64,000 nt of DNA from Pseudomonas atagonensis (GTDB lineage Bacteria; Pseudomonadota; Gammaproteobacteria; Pseudomonadales; Pseudomonadaceae): assembly GCF_011369485.1 (NCBI RefSeq), contig NZ_VXCA01000015.1, forward strand, positions 1-64,000, read 5' to 3'. A model generated the notes under the pieces. The model saw only the letters and a list, made by a program, of their open reading frames with translations, searched no databases and was not told the origin of the DNA. Below, piece by piece: positions 20,626 to 31,055 of the stretch; position 1 is the first letter of the stretch; each line of letters starts with the position of its first letter. A program made the translations under genes and the position numbers.

Positions 20626-21492
20626 TTAACGCGGTAATTCAATCCGCTCAACTTCCCCCGGCACCGTCGGCCAGTCCCCGGCCGCCCATTTGCGCCGTGC
20701 CTCATCAATCGCCGCCGGATCGCTCGCAACAAAATTCCAGTTGATCCGCCGAGGCCCGTCCAGCGGCGCGCCGCCGAATATCACGGCATGCACATCGCTG
20801 TCGGCAAACAGACTCATCTCTTCCCCGGCCGGCAACACCACCAGCGCGTGCGGCTCAATCGTTTCGCCATTCAACTGCGCATCTCCGCTCAGCACATACA
20901 CTGCGCGTTCCTCGTGTTCGCCGGGGATCAGCAGCGTGGTCGCGGTTTGCATCTTCACTTCCGCATACAGCGTAGGAGAAAGCACCGGTACCGGTGATTC
21001 CAGGCAAAAGCCTGACCCGGCGATCATGCGAATCTGCACGCCGAGGTTGTCGCTGACCGGCAAGGTCGCGGCCGGATGATGGCTGTAATGCCCCGGGCCT
21101 TGTTCGTGATCCTTGGGCGAGGCCAGCCAGATCTGCAGGCCGTGCATCGTGAAAGGCTGGTTCCACAGCGGCTCAGGCGTGCGCTCAACGTGAGCAATGC
21201 CGCTGCCCGCAGTCATCCAGCTGACATCGCCCGCACTGACCACCTGATCGGAGCCGAGGCTGTCCTTGTGCTGGATCTGCCCTGCAAACAAATACGTAAG
21301 GGTCGACAGACCGATGTGCGGATGCTGTCGGATGTTCATGCCCTTGCCCGTCGGATAAACCGTCTCGAGCATGTGATCAAAAAATACGAAAGGCCCGACG
21401 CTGCGGCATTTGGCTGACGGTAGCGGACGCAGGATCGGCTGGCCTTCGACGTCTTCGGCGCGCGGGCGGATGATCAGGGGTGGCGTGTCCAT
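20626..21492 (-). CDS. Pirin family protein
   Basis: A 288-residue bicupin. The N-terminal cupin has the metal-binding histidines in RQHPHIGLSTLTYLFAG and MTAGSGIAHVE, as in quercetin-2,3-dioxygenase-like pirins such as YhhW. The pirin signature HGLQIWLASP follows. The biological substrate is uncertain. The start at 21492 gives MDTPPLIIRPRAEDVEG. The ribosome site is weak. It is 61 bases downstream of the OsmC-type gene on the same strand and may be co-transcribed with it. Confidence 0.88.
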   Translation of the reverse strand: MDTPPLIIRPRAEDVEGQPILRPLPSAKCRSVGPFVFFDHMLETVYPTGKGMNIRQHPHIGLSTLTYLFAGQIQHKDSLGSDQVVSAGDVSWMTAGSGIAHVERTPEPLWNQPFTMHGLQIWLASPKDHEQGPGHYSHHPAATLPVSDNLGVQIRMIAGSGFCLESPVPVLSPTLYAEVKMQTATTLLIPGEHEERAVYVLSGDAQLNGETIEPHALVVLPAGEEMSLFADSDVHAVIFGGAPLDGPRRINWNFVASDPAAIDEARRKWAAGDWPTVPGEVERIELPR

Positions 21493-21553
21493 GGTGCATT
21501 CCAGGCTGAGCGGGTGATGCCAGAAGCATAACCCGCCGCTGGCGCTGTGGTGA

Positions 21554-21970
21554 TTACTGGCTGTCAAAGCCTTGTGGGGCGTGGGTTTCGATGGTCACTT
21601 CGCTGGTGGTCATCAGCTTGTGGATCGGACAACGGTCGGCCACTCGCAGCAATTCTTCGCGCTGGGCGTCGGTGAGCACACCTTTGAGAGTGAGGGTGAC
21701 GTGCAGGGCGTATTTGCCTTTCTGCTCTTCGCTGTTGTCGCGTTTCACTTCGACGCCCACGCCGGTCAGCGGGATGTCTTTCTTCTTCGCGTACATCTTC
21801 AAGGTCAAGGCCTTGCACGCACCGAGCGCGGCGTCGAAATAGTCGTGCGGCTCAGGTGCCGAGCCTTCGCCACCGGCAGATTTCGGTACGTCGGCAAACA
21901 GTTCGTGGTCATCAATCTGTACGGTGTGACGAAAACCTTCAGCGGAGACGGTATTGACGGTAACAGTCAT
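21554..21970 (-). CDS. OsmC family peroxiredoxin-like protein
   Basis: A 138-residue OsmC/Ohr-superfamily protein (YhfA/OsmC-like clade). It likely reduces organic peroxides, or handles thiol stress, in the cytoplasm. Both redox cysteines are present: Cys52 in ALGACKALTLKMYA and Cys114 in DRCPIHKLM. The start at 21970 follows GAGG. The neighbouring pirin suggests a small stress-linked unit, but this is only proximity. Confidence 0.88.
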   Translation of the reverse strand: MTVTVNTVSAEGFRHTVQIDDHELFADVPKSAGGEGSAPEPHDYFDAALGACKALTLKMYAKKKDIPLTGVGVEVKRDNSEEQKGKYALHVTLTLKGVLTDAQREELLRVADRCPIHKLMTTSEVTIETHAPQGFDSQ

Positions 21971-22099
21971 GGGAACCTCGCAAGCAGTAGGAAAAAGTCG
22001 TTCGATCAAAAAAGACCTTGCAGTTATAGAGCATTCCCACCGGTGCGCGTTCCACTTTCCTGCGGGATGAACCCTTGTTGTCGGATCGGGGTCTAGGCT

Positions 22100-23155
22100 A
22101 TGCCCACCTGCCGGAGATTACTTGTGTCCTTGTTTCGTTTGAGTCTTGCCTGCCTGTTGGTATTTGCCGGTGCGGCCAGTGCGCGGGAATACACCTACAG
22201 CGATGCGCACCTGCACTATGTGGATTTCTTTCAGGAAACCGCCGGGATGGAGAAACTGCTGACGGCCATGAAGGAAAATTCCGTCGAGCACGTGATGATC
22301 TCCGGCATCCCCGTGGCGAAAAAATGGCACGAGGACGAGCCGAAGCGTCCTCGTTACTACGCCGGCGATGACGCCGATGCCTATTGGTACAGCGCCACCG
22401 ACGTGATCGTCGCCGAAGCGGTGCAGAAACTGACGCCTGAGCAGCGTCCGTACTTTCATCCGTTCCTCTCGGGTTTCAATCCCAACGACAAGAACTCCGC
22501 CGCGCACATCCAGCGCATGCTCGATCTGTATCCGGGGTTGTGGCAGGGGATTGGGGAGGTGTTCACTCGCCATGATGACCTGACGGCGCTGACCGCCGGT
22601 GACACGCCGCGGGCCAACAACGAGGCGATGACCAGGGTCTATCACCTGGCGGCGGAAAATGATCTGCCGGTGATGCTGCACTCCAACATCACCTCCAAGC
22701 GTGAGAAAAATCCGTTGTATCTGCGGGAAGTCGAAGAGCCGCTGCGTAATCATCCGCACACGCGATTCATTTGGGCGCATGCCGGCACCAGTGCTGAAAT
22801 CCATCGGCATCAGACCCAGCTGAAATTCCTTCTGCCAACGCTGACGCGCATGCTTGAGGCGTATCCCAACCTGTTTATCGACTTGTCGTGGAGCATGTTG
22901 ACGCCGTATCTGCTCGACGAGCAGGGCAAACCGCGCGCCGAATGGCTGGCACTGGTCGAGAAATACCCGGAGCGCTTCATGCTGGGCTCCGACGTGGTCG
23001 GACGTTTCAACAAACTGGGTCAGGAGATGCGCAGCTTCCAGCCTTTCCTTGATGCACTGCCACAAGACATTGCAGAAAAAGTCGCCAAAGATAACTTCCT
23101 GGCGATCTTGCCGCGAACGGTGCCAAAGTCCGGGAAAACCGCGCTGAATCGTTAA
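22100..23155 (+). CDS. Exported amidohydrolase family protein
   Basis: A 351-residue periplasmic protein. A signal peptide covers about residues 1-28, with cleavage after AGAASA. The mature protein begins near DAHLHYVDFF, a metal-binding HxH motif of TIM-barrel amidohydrolases (amidohydrolase_2-like). Further candidate ligands lie in MLHSNI, IWAHAGTS and GSDVVGR. The substrate is unknown, and the residues near 60-75 include an unusual Arg/Lys/Glu-rich loop. It is not linked to a pathway here. Confidence 0.82.
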   Translation: MPTCRRLLVSLFRLSLACLLVFAGAASAREYTYSDAHLHYVDFFQETAGMEKLLTAMKENSVEHVMISGIPVAKKWHEDEPKRPRYYAGDDADAYWYSATDVIVAEAVQKLTPEQRPYFHPFLSGFNPNDKNSAAHIQRMLDLYPGLWQGIGEVFTRHDDLTALTAGDTPRANNEAMTRVYHLAAENDLPVMLHSNITSKREKNPLYLREVEEPLRNHPHTRFIWAHAGTSAEIHRHQTQLKFLLPTLTRMLEAYPNLFIDLSWSMLTPYLLDEQGKPRAEWLALVEKYPERFMLGSDVVGRFNKLGQEMRSFQPFLDALPQDIAEKVAKDNFLAILPRTVPKSGKTALNR

Positions 23156-23285
23156 TGCCGAGTGTTCGAAGTATTAAGGCCTTTTGATATCACCTTTTCG
23201 TCTTACGCAAATTTGCGAAGGGCCGATACCTTCTTAAGCAACCAGCTGCAGGGTTGATGCAGCGCTTTTGGAAGGAACCAGAGCA

Positions 23286-24911
23286 ATGAGTATCCGCAGT
23301 CTCAATATTGCCCCGCGTGCAGGTCTCGGTTTCGGCGTGTTGGCGCTCATGGTGTTTGCCTTGGGGGCGTTCGCCCTGCTGCAAATGTCGAACATGCGCG
23401 CGCAGTCCGAGGAGGTCGATAACAATTGGCTGCCCAGCGTGATGGCGGTGGGCGAGATGAGTCAGGACATGTTGCGCCTGCGCGCACTGACCATGCGCCT
23501 GTTGCTCAATCGCGATCCGCAGGCGCTGGAGCAGAATGTCGCCAAACTCAACGACCTGCGCGGCGTGCTCAGTGAAGCCCAGCAACGATATGACGTGCTG
23601 ATCGTGCTGCCCGAAGAGCGCAAGCTGTTTGATCGCTTCAAAGTTGCCGAGCATCAGTATCTGGAGTTTCAAGCGCAGGTCATGCAGCTGTCCGCGCAGA
23701 ATCGAGTCGAGGAGGCTGCGAGCATTCTCAACACGCAAATGAGTCCCTTGGCCGACGATATGGCGGTGACCCTGCGGGATCTGGTGGAACTCAACAAGCA
23801 CAACGCCAACCTCGCCACCGAGGCGGCGCGTCTGGTGTTTATCAAATCGCGGGTGTGGGTCGGGGTGATGATCGGCATTACCGCGCTGATCACCATCGGT
23901 CTGGCGTTGATGCTGACACGCAGTATCGTGCTGCCGCTGGCGCAGTCACTGGGCGTGGCGGAAGTCGTGGCGGGCGGCGATCTGACCGGCGACATCAGTA
24001 TTTCTGGCAAGGACGAACCGGCGCGGCTGCTGCACGCGCTGAAAAACATGCAGCACAACCTGCGCGACACTATCCGCCAGATCTCCGAGTCTTCCAGTCA
24101 GCTGGCTTCAGCTTCGGAAGAACTGAGTTGCGTCACGGAAGACGCCACGCGAGGCTTGCATCAGCAGAGTCTGGAAATTGAGCAAGCGGCCACGGCGGTC
24201 AACCAGATGACCGCTGCGGTGGAAGAAGTGGCCAGCAATGCGGTGGCGACCTCTGAAGCTTCGCGTGAATCCGACCGCATCGCCCAGCATGGTCGCGAGC
24301 AGGTGCATCAAACGGTGTTGTCCATCGAATCGCTGGCCGATGATGTGACGGCCAACGCGAGTCAGGTGGAGGATCTGGCGCAGAAGGTCTACAGCATCAG
24401 CAAGGTTCTGGAGGTGATTCGTTCGATTGCCGAGCAGACCAATCTGTTGGCGCTCAACGCGGCGATTGAGGCGGCCCGGGCCGGGGATGCCGGGCGTGGT
24501 TTTGCCGTGGTGGCCGATGAGGTGCGGGCCTTGGCCCATCGCACCCAGCAATCGACCCAGGAAATCGAGCAGATGATTGGCGGCATTCAGCAGGGCACTG
24601 ATTCGGCAGTCAGTTCGATGCAGCAAAGTAACGCCCGGGCTCGCTCGACGCTGGAACTGGCAAAAAATGCGGGCGTGGCATTGGAGGAGATCGCCTCGGC
24701 GTTCACCCTGATCAACGAGCGCAACCTGGTGATCGCCAGTGCTTCGGAAGAGCAGGCGGCCGTGGCGCGGGAGGTGGATCGCAACCTGATGAATATCCGT
24801 GATCTGGCGATGCAGACATCGGCGGGGGCAAACCAGACCAGTGCGGCGAGTCAGGAGCTGTCGCGGCTGGCGGTGGATTTGAACAATATGGTGGCCAGGT
24901 TCTCGGTTTGA
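23286..24911 (+). CDS. Methyl-accepting chemotaxis protein
   Basis: A 541-residue transmembrane chemoreceptor. TM1 spans about residues 11-33, and a four-helix-bundle-like periplasmic domain follows to about 185. TM2 is about 189-211, then a HAMP domain. The cytoplasmic signalling tip is [18 protein letters not shown] near 383-400. No pentapeptide CheR tether is seen at the C-terminus. GAAGGA precedes the ATG. The ligand cannot be inferred. It is a single-gene unit ending at a shared terminator. Confidence 0.93.
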   Translation: MSIRSLNIAPRAGLGFGVLALMVFALGAFALLQMSNMRAQSEEVDNNWLPSVMAVGEMSQDMLRLRALTMRLLLNRDPQALEQNVAKLNDLRGVLSEAQQRYDVLIVLPEERKLFDRFKVAEHQYLEFQAQVMQLSAQNRVEEAASILNTQMSPLADDMAVTLRDLVELNKHNANLATEAARLVFIKSRVWVGVMIGITALITIGLALMLTRSIVLPLAQSLGVAEVVAGGDLTGDISISGKDEPARLLHALKNMQHNLRDTIRQISESSSQLASASEELSCVTEDATRGLHQQSLEIEQAATAVNQMTAAVEEVASNAVATSEASRESDRIAQHGREQVHQTVLSIESLADDVTANASQVEDLAQKVYSISKVLEVIRSIAEQTNLLALNAAIEAARAGDAGRGFAVVADEVRALAHRTQQSTQEIEQMIGGIQQGTDSAVSSMQQSNARARSTLELAKNAGVALEEIASAFTLINERNLVIASASEEQAAVAREVDRNLMNIRDLAMQTSAGANQTSAASQELSRLAVDLNNMVARFSV

Positions 24912-24978
24912 TCCGGTTATTGATCACTCTGCGAAACCCTGTGGGAGCGGGCTGTGTCGCTATGAAAAACGCAGGCAA

Positions 24979-25008
24979 TAAAAAGCCCCGCATTTGCGGG
25001 GCTTTTCG
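24979..25008. terminator. Bidirectional terminator between the MCP and DUF3108 genes
   Basis: Stem AAAAGCCCCGC/GCGGGGCTTTT with A- and T-runs on both sides, serving the convergent genes. Confidence 0.85.
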
Positions 25009-25013
25009 TTGGA

Positions 25014-25727
25014 TCAGCTGCCTTTGACTGCCTTGCCGTTGACCGTGCCGTCCTGGAGCATGATGTTGTACTCCTTGCCGTCGGTTTCAACCTGTTGCAG
25101 GCGAACCAGCAGGTAATCCCAATCCTTGGCGAACCAGAGGACGGTGATGCGCTTGCTTTGTGTCGGGTCGCGTACGCGCTCGACCTTGATTGCGTCGATC
25201 TTGCCAGCCTTGGTCTCGACTTTTTCCGAGCCCAAAACGCGGAAGTCGTAGGTATCGACTTCGCCGTCATCGACCACTTGATAGCTCATGGTCTTCTTGC
25301 CGGCCGCCACGTCATGCTGCAGTGCCAGTTGATAGGTCGACTTGTCGACCATGCCACGGTTCAGCGGGATTTTCACCGCGTCGCCACGGTCGGTGCCGGT
25401 GACCATTTTGCTGTTCCAGTCGAAATCCAGATCAGCTTTCTTGGCTTTGCCCAGACCACCACGTTCGAAGTGGTAGGACTGCGGCAGCAAGGTGTCCTTG
25501 TCCAGGGTCAGGGTGCTTTCTTCACTCAGGCTGGCGATCATCATCGAGGCCTTGAAGCTGAGTTTCCAGACGCCGTTCGCTTCCTTGGTCAGGCTGCGTT
25601 CAGCGGTACCGCTCATGGGCAACTGCTTCCAGTCGGCGGTGTAGCTGGCGGAGAACGGTTGAAGGTCTGCCGCCTGCGCGAAAGGCAGGGCGAGCAGTGC
25701 GCAAGCGAAGAGCAGGGCGCGACGCAT
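25014..25727 (-). CDS. DUF3108 domain periplasmic protein
   Basis: A 237-residue exported protein; signal peptide MRRALLFACALLALPFAQA with cleavage before ADLQPF. The rest matches the DUF3108 pattern: alternating beta strands, YTADWKQLPMSGTAER near the start and RVRDPTQSKRITVLWFAKD near the end. The function is unknown. It lies 8 bases after purN and is probably the third gene of the purM-purN transcript, although no purine role is implied. Confidence 0.87.
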   Translation of the reverse strand: MRRALLFACALLALPFAQAADLQPFSASYTADWKQLPMSGTAERSLTKEANGVWKLSFKASMMIASLSEESTLTLDKDTLLPQSYHFERGGLGKAKKADLDFDWNSKMVTGTDRGDAVKIPLNRGMVDKSTYQLALQHDVAAGKKTMSYQVVDDGEVDTYDFRVLGSEKVETKAGKIDAIKVERVRDPTQSKRITVLWFAKDWDYLLVRLQQVETDGKEYNIMLQDGTVNGKAVKGS

Positions 25728-25735
25728 AATATCTC

Positions 25736-26386
25736 CTAGTGTCGAATCAAGTGGCCGCTGGCCGCGAGTAACTGGCCATCCAGTAAAGCACCTTGCTCAC
25801 CGAGTGCCAGTCGCCCTTCGGCAAACCAGCGTACCGCCATCGGATAGATCAGGTGTTCCTGAACATGCACTCGCTGCGCCAGACTCTGCGGCGTGTCGTG
25901 CAACTCTACCGGTAATACTGCCTGTACGACCAGTGGTCCGCCATCGAGTTCCTCGGTGACGAAGTGCACGGAGCAGCCGTGTTCCGTGTCGCCGGCCTCC
26001 AGCGCGCGCTGATGAGTGTGTAACCCTTTGTATTTGGGCAGCAGCGACGGATGGATATTCAGCAGGCGACCCTGATAGTGGCGAACGAAATCAGCGCTGA
26101 GAATGCGCATGAAGCCGGCCAGTACCACGAGTCTGGGATTGAATTCGTCGATCAGTTCGATCAGAGCAGCATCGAAGGCCTCGCGACCTTCGAATGCCTT
26201 GTGATCCAGCGAGCGGGTGGCGATACCCGCGTCACTGGCGCGTTGCAGGCCGTAGGCGTCGGCGCGGTTGGAAATCACCGCAGCGATGCGAACCGGGCTG
26301 TCGCCGGTCCGCGTGCTGTCGATCAAGGCCTGCAAGTTACTGCCGGTGCCGGACAACAGCACCACGACATCACAGGTTGCGGACAT
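25736..26386 (-). CDS. purN: Phosphoribosylglycinamide formyltransferase
   Basis: Transfers formyl from 10-formyl-tetrahydrofolate to GAR in purine synthesis. The phosphate-binding loop is LSGTGSNLQALID near the N-terminus. Folate-site and catalytic residues lie in NIHPSLLPKYKG and in HFVTEELDGGPLVVQ. The 216 residues are typical. It overlaps purM (the ATG is within the purM stop region), which indicates coupling. Confidence 0.96.
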   Translation of the reverse strand: MSATCDVVVLLSGTGSNLQALIDSTRTGDSPVRIAAVISNRADAYGLQRASDAGIATRSLDHKAFEGREAFDAALIELIDEFNPRLVVLAGFMRILSADFVRHYQGRLLNIHPSLLPKYKGLHTHQRALEAGDTEHGCSVHFVTEELDGGPLVVQAVLPVELHDTPQSLAQRVHVQEHLIYPMAVRWFAEGRLALGEQGALLDGQLLAASGHLIRH

Positions 26387-27444
26387 TAATGAGCCTTAAG
26401 GTTTTTCAGCTCGACCTGAGCAGCGCCTTCAGCGGCTACGGCGATCTGACCGATGACCCAAGGTTGTTCGCCAGCGTCACGCAGGGTGTTCAGGGCAACT
26501 TCAACGTGCTCCTGAGCCACACAGATGACCATGCCGACGCCGCAGTTCAGGACGCGGTGCATTTCGGTCTCGTCAACATTGCCTTGCTCTTGCAGCCAGT
26601 CGAAGACGGCCGGGCGAGTCCAGCTGGCCACGTCAACCACGGCCTGAGCGCCTTTTGGCAGAACGCGCGGGATGTTGTCGAGCAGGCCGCCACCGGTGAT
26701 GTGGGCCATGGCTTTGACGGCGCCGGTGTCTTTGATCAGCTTGAGCAACGGCTTCACGTAGATACGGGTCGGGGCCATCAGCAGGTCGGTCAGCGGTTTG
26801 CCGTCGAGCTGGATGGTTTCGATGTCGGCACCGGACACTTCGATGATCTTGCGGATCAGCGAGTAGCCGTTGGAGTGCGGGCCGGACGATGGCAGCGCGA
26901 TCAGCGCATCACCGGTGGCGACTTTCGAGCCGTCGATGATTTCGGCTTTTTCCACGACGCCGACGCAGAAGCCGGCCAGGTCGTAGTCTTCGCCTTCGTA
27001 CATGCCTGGCATTTCAGCGGTTTCGCCGCCGACCAGCGAGCAGCCGGACAGTTCGCAACCGGCGCCGATGCCGGTAACAACCTGTGCAGCGGTGTCGACG
27101 TTGAGTTTGCCGGTGGCGTAGTAGTCGAGGAAGAACAGTGGCTCGGCGCCGCAAACGACCAGGTCGTTCACGCACATCGCAACCAGGTCGATACCGATGC
27201 TGTCGTGTTTGTTCAGGTTCAGTGCCAGACGCAGCTTGGTGCCGACGCCGTCGGTGCCGGACACCAGCACTGGCTGCTTGTAGCCGGCCGGGATTTCGCA
27301 GAGGGCGCCGAAACCGCCCAGGCCGCCCATGACTTCCGGGCGCGCAGTGCGCTTGGCGACGCTCTTGATGCGTTCGACCAATGCTTCACCGGCGTCGATG
27401 TCTACACCGGCGTCCTTGTAGCTCAGGGAGGGTTGCTTGCTCAT
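26386..27444 (-). CDS. purM: Phosphoribosylformylglycinamidine cyclo-ligase (AIR synthetase)
   Basis: Closes the imidazole ring of purines: FGAM + ATP to AIR. It begins [27 protein letters not shown], with the family signature SYKDAGVDI. The nucleotide-binding motif [11 protein letters not shown] and [11 protein letters not shown] are present, and [17 protein letters not shown] lies toward the end. It has 352 residues. I reject the longer frame that starts further upstream because this start matches the family. Confidence 0.96.
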   Translation of the reverse strand: MSKQPSLSYKDAGVDIDAGEALVERIKSVAKRTARPEVMGGLGGFGALCEIPAGYKQPVLVSGTDGVGTKLRLALNLNKHDSIGIDLVAMCVNDLVVCGAEPLFFLDYYATGKLNVDTAAQVVTGIGAGCELSGCSLVGGETAEMPGMYEGEDYDLAGFCVGVVEKAEIIDGSKVATGDALIALPSSGPHSNGYSLIRKIIEVSGADIETIQLDGKPLTDLLMAPTRIYVKPLLKLIKDTGAVKAMAHITGGGLLDNIPRVLPKGAQAVVDVASWTRPAVFDWLQEQGNVDETEMHRVLNCGVGMVICVAQEHVEVALNTLRDAGEQPWVIGQIAVAAEGAAQVELKNLKAH

Positions 27445-27817
27445 GATCCAGGCCTTTAGGGGAGGGGATTCAGGGGTAACGACCGAGTTCAGCGGGAACA
27501 TCGAAATCGAGAGGGCGATGGCCTCACGCGAGTTTCGAGGTGCCCGGCTGTTGCCGGTCTGCGAAGGCGCGCGATTTTATCAGGCTTGAGGGGCAGCGGC
27601 CATCCTCGCACCGACGGGCAGGGCCATATCGGCGGAAATTTTTTGCAATTGAGGCGCTGGGCTGCCTGTATAAGGTGTGGCAATTAACCGTCTATCGTTA
27701 TCACTGTGCAAAAACTTACCGCCGCCGTGTGAATGTTTTGCAACGGCCGAGGGTCACAGCCTTGCTTAACCGGTTCACGCGGCCTGTTCCAGCCGCTCCT
27801 GTCGACGGGAATTTTCC
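27445..27817. other. Divergent intergenic region, purM to DUF2066 gene
   Basis: A 373-base gap holding the promoters of both divergent genes. A possible purM -10 element (TAAAAT read on the minus strand, 27579-27574) and a possible plus-strand TATAAG (27669-27674) are visible, but I find no convincing -35 partners. No gene or strong hairpin is seen. Confidence 0.4.
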
Positions 27818-28876
27818 ATGCGTTTTTGTAAATTGTTGTTTGTGGGCTGTTTGTCTGTGGTCAGCCTGGCGAGTCATGCCGAAAACCTCAAAGGCCTTTA
27901 TCAAGTGCGTGAACCGGTCAACGGCCAGGCACCGGAAGAGCGTGATCGCGCCACTCAGGCGGCGCTCGATACGCTGGTGCTGCGCCTGACCGGTGATCCC
28001 AAAGCCCCGCAGAACCCGGGGCTGGCGGCGATTCGCAAGGATCCGCAGCAGATCATCAGCCAGTTCGGTTTTGATGCCGGGCCGCCGGAAGTGCTGAAGG
28101 TCGATTTCGACCCGAGTACCACCGAGCAGGCTCTGCGCCGCGCCGGGTTGTCCTTGTGGGGCGCCAGTCGGCCGTCGATTCTGAGTTGGTGGCTGAACGA
28201 TTCAACCGAAGGCTCGAGTCTGGTCGGTGACGGTCAGGCGTCTGCCGCACCACTTCGTGCAGCGGCTCAACATCGCGGACTGCCGCTGCGTTTGCCGCTG
28301 GCAGACCTGAGCGAGCAACTGGTCGCGACGGCCCCGGCGCTGGAAGGCACGGACCCGGCACCATTGCGCGGTGCTTCCGAGCGTTACAACGCTGATGCTT
28401 TGCTGGCTGTGCATGCGCGCGAAGAGGGCGGGCAGTGGCAAGCCAAGTGGCATTTATGGCTAGGCGATCAAAAAGAGGCTGGCAGCGTACAGGGCGCCGA
28501 TCAGGCTGCCGTGGCTGACGCAGTGATGCTGGCGGTGGCCGAGCGTCTGGCGCCGCGTTTTGTCGCCAAGCCCGGGGCGTCGGGGCAGCAGGCCCTGGAG
28601 GTGCAGGGCATGAATCTTGAGCACTACGCCACGCTGTTGCGGTTACTCGAACCGTTTGGCGTGCGTCTGCAAAGTGTTGAAGGTGATCGCATTGTGTATC
28701 GGGTCAATGGCAGCGCCGATCAGATGCGTGCGCAGTTGTCGCTGGCGAAGTTGCAGGAGTTGCCCGCCGAAGCGCCGGCTCCGGCGGCAGCGCCGCAGTC
28801 AGCAGTGGCCGGTGCAGCACCTGTTGCAGCGCCCGTCCCGGCACCGGCAGCACCGTCGTTGCGGTTTCGCTGGTAA
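27818..28876 (+). CDS. DUF2066 domain exported protein
   Basis: A 352-residue exported protein. A signal peptide covers residues 1-21 (cleavage after ASHA) and is followed by the DUF2066 domain starting LKGLYQVREPVNGQAPEERD. The C-terminal 40 residues are an Ala/Pro-rich low-complexity tail ending SLRFRW. The function is unknown. It is commonly found beside purM and a PerM-like gene in pseudomonads. The downstream membrane protein starts 34 bases later. Confidence 0.85.
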   Translation: MRFCKLLFVGCLSVVSLASHAENLKGLYQVREPVNGQAPEERDRATQAALDTLVLRLTGDPKAPQNPGLAAIRKDPQQIISQFGFDAGPPEVLKVDFDPSTTEQALRRAGLSLWGASRPSILSWWLNDSTEGSSLVGDGQASAAPLRAAAQHRGLPLRLPLADLSEQLVATAPALEGTDPAPLRGASERYNADALLAVHAREEGGQWQAKWHLWLGDQKEAGSVQGADQAAVADAVMLAVAERLAPRFVAKPGASGQQALEVQGMNLEHYATLLRLLEPFGVRLQSVEGDRIVYRVNGSADQMRAQLSLAKLQELPAEAPAPAAAPQSAVAGAAPVAAPVPAPAAPSLRFRW

Positions 28877-28910
28877 GTCTTTCCTTATATAGAAGCATCA
28901 GGAGTGGTAC

Positions 28911-29984
28911 ATGGCCGATACGCGGCGTTGGTTCTGGCTCGGTGGGGTAGTCCTGCTTTGCGCGTTTGTATGGTTGCTGCATCCGATCCTCACGCCGTTT
29001 CTGGTGGCGCTGCTGCTGGCGTATCTGTTCGATCCACTGGTGGATCGTCTGGAGCGGCTCGGCCTGTCCAGAACCTGGGGCGTGATCGCGGTGTTTGCCC
29101 TGTTCACCCTGATCGTCACGGCACTGTTGCTGGTGTTGGTGCCGATGCTCGCCAAACAGTTGCTGCGCCTGTACGAACTGGCGCCGCAGATGCTCGACTG
29201 GTTGCAGCACACGGCACTGCCGTGGGCGCAGGCGAAACTTGGCTTGGCGGATGGTTTCTGGAAATTCGACAAGGTCAAAGCGGCCATCAGCGAGCACATG
29301 GGCCAGACCACCGACATTGTCAGTGTGGTGCTCAGTCAGGCGACTGCGTCGAGCCTGGCGCTGATCGGCTGGCTGGCCAATCTGGTGCTGATCCCGGTCG
29401 TGAGTTTCTACCTGCTGCGCGATTGGGACGTGATGATGGCGAAGATCCGCAGCCTGCTGCCGCGTGACCGTGAAGCAACCATCGTGTCGCTGGCTGGCGA
29501 ATGCCATGAGGTGCTCGGGGCGTTTGTCCGCGGTCAGTTGCTGGTGATGGTGGCGTTGGGGGTGATTTACGCAGCGGGCCTGATGATCGTCGGTCTGGAG
29601 CTGGGTCTGTTGATCGGCTTGATCGCCGGGTTGGCGGCGATCGTGCCGTACATGGGCTTTGTGATTGGCATCGGTGCGGCGCTGATCGCCGGGCTGTTCC
29701 AGTTCGGCGGGGACCTTTACCCGATGATCGGGATTGTCGCGGTGTTCATGGTCGGGCAAGCGCTGGAAGGCATGGTGCTCACGCCATTGCTGGTCGGGGA
29801 CCGGATCGGTCTGCACCCGGTGGCGGTGATATTTGCGATTCTGGCCGGTGGCGAACTGTTCGGGTTCACCGGTGTGTTGCTGGCACTGCCGGTGGCGGCG
29901 GTGATCATGGTGCTGGTGCGGCATGTACACGACTTGTACAAGGACTCCGACATTTATAGCGGGGCGGACGAGCCCGAGTTGTAA
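28911..29984 (+). CDS. AI-2E transporter family (PerM-like) membrane protein
   Basis: A 357-residue polytopic inner-membrane protein of the AI-2E transporter/PerM family. Hydrophobic pairs lie at the N-terminus (about 10-70). A soluble segment runs from about 85 to 140, and four or five further membrane segments follow. The motifs FLVALLLAYLFDPLVDRLE and GFTGVLLALPVAAVIMVL are characteristic. The transported substrate is unresolved for most members. AGGAG precedes the ATG. Confidence 0.88.
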   Translation: MADTRRWFWLGGVVLLCAFVWLLHPILTPFLVALLLAYLFDPLVDRLERLGLSRTWGVIAVFALFTLIVTALLLVLVPMLAKQLLRLYELAPQMLDWLQHTALPWAQAKLGLADGFWKFDKVKAAISEHMGQTTDIVSVVLSQATASSLALIGWLANLVLIPVVSFYLLRDWDVMMAKIRSLLPRDREATIVSLAGECHEVLGAFVRGQLLVMVALGVIYAAGLMIVGLELGLLIGLIAGLAAIVPYMGFVIGIGAALIAGLFQFGGDLYPMIGIVAVFMVGQALEGMVLTPLLVGDRIGLHPVAVIFAILAGGELFGFTGVLLALPVAAVIMVLVRHVHDLYKDSDIYSGADEPEL

Positions 29985-29999
29985 TGGTATCAAGGGGTG

Positions 30000-30016
30000 C
30001 CCGGCGAATCGCCGGG
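30000..30016. repeat. GC-rich palindromic hairpin after the PerM-like gene
   Basis: CCCGGCG/CGCCGGG with loop AAT forms a 7-bp perfect stem 16 bases after the stop codon. No T-run follows, so it is a weak or Rho-type terminator or an mRNA 3'-end stabiliser. Confidence 0.45.
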
Positions 30017-30191
30017 TTGGCCCGTGTCATGCAGGGTTTGGCGTCAGAGAATCTGTCATAAAACCAGTGTGTTAACGCAAACCTTTGATTTGGCTGGACT
30101 CTGTCGCATTGTGCGCTCAGCTTCACGGGTATAAACTTCGCAAACTTTACACAGAGGCCACTAACGGTTCCTTGGGAACTGTTCAGTCAGC

Positions 30192-30896
30192 ATGAAACCG
30201 ATTCAGCTGCCCCTAGGTGTGCGTCTGCGTGACGACGCCACCTTCATCAACTACTACCCAGGCGCCAATGCCGCTGCACTCGGCTATGTCGAGCGCCTAT
30301 GCGAAGCCGACGCCGGCTGGACAGAAAGCCTGATCTACCTGTGGGGCAAGCACGGCGTAGGGCGCACGCATCTGTTGCAGGCAGCGTGTCTGCGTTTCGA
30401 GCAGATGGGGGAGCCGGCGGTGTATCTGCCGTTGGCCGAGTTGATGGATCGCGGTATCGAAATTCTCGACAACCTCGAGCAGTACGAACTGGTCTGCCTT
30501 GATGACTTGCAGGTGATTGCCGGCAAGCCTGACTGGGAAGAGGCGATGTTTCATCTGTTCAACCGTCTGCGTGACAGCGGTCGGCGTCTGCTGATCGCCG
30601 CTTCAACCTCACCGCGTGAACTGCCGGTCAAACTGGCGGACTTGAAATCGCGCCTGACCCTGGCGCTGATTTTTCAGATGCGCCCACTTTCCGATGAAGA
30701 CAAATTGCGTGCCCTGCAATTGCGCGCATCGCGTCGCGGTCTGCACCTGACTGATGAAGTCGGGCATTTTATTCTGACTCGCGGCACTCGCAGCATGAGT
30801 GCGTTGTTCGACTTGCTCGAACAGCTCGATCAGGCCTCGTTGCAGGCGCAACGCAAGCTCACCATTCCCTTTCTCAAAGAAACCCTCGGCTGGTAG
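30192..30896 (+). CDS. hda: DnaA regulatory inactivator Hda
   Basis: AAA+ protein that works with the loaded beta clamp to stimulate ATP hydrolysis by DnaA and so prevents re-initiation. It has 234 residues. The N-terminal clamp-binding motif is QLPLGVRL. The Walker A-like loop is GKHGVGRTHLLQAA, the Walker B region VCLDDLQ, and the arginine-finger area LKSRLTLALIFQM. It lacks the DnaA DNA-binding domain, which separates it from DnaA. Confidence 0.93.
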   Translation: MKPIQLPLGVRLRDDATFINYYPGANAAALGYVERLCEADAGWTESLIYLWGKHGVGRTHLLQAACLRFEQMGEPAVYLPLAELMDRGIEILDNLEQYELVCLDDLQVIAGKPDWEEAMFHLFNRLRDSGRRLLIAASTSPRELPVKLADLKSRLTLALIFQMRPLSDEDKLRALQLRASRRGLHLTDEVGHFILTRGTRSMSALFDLLEQLDQASLQAQRKLTIPFLKETLGW

Positions 30897-31055
30897 CCAT
30901 CCCTTTGGTTCTGCGGCTTTCAGCGAGTTTCGGCAGATTTCAGGCGCCAGAAAAACCGCTTTCCTGCAGGGTGTGCAGGCCGCGTAATCGTTCAAATGGG
31001 CTTAAGCGCTTAGATGTAAACGAGAAACCGAGAAGTCACAAAAAGATCGATTGAA

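Noticed and set aside
24940..24960. A single REP-like stretch (TGTGGGAGCGGGCTGTGTCGC) after the chemoreceptor gene
   Set aside because: No inverted partner; too degenerate to call a repeat element.
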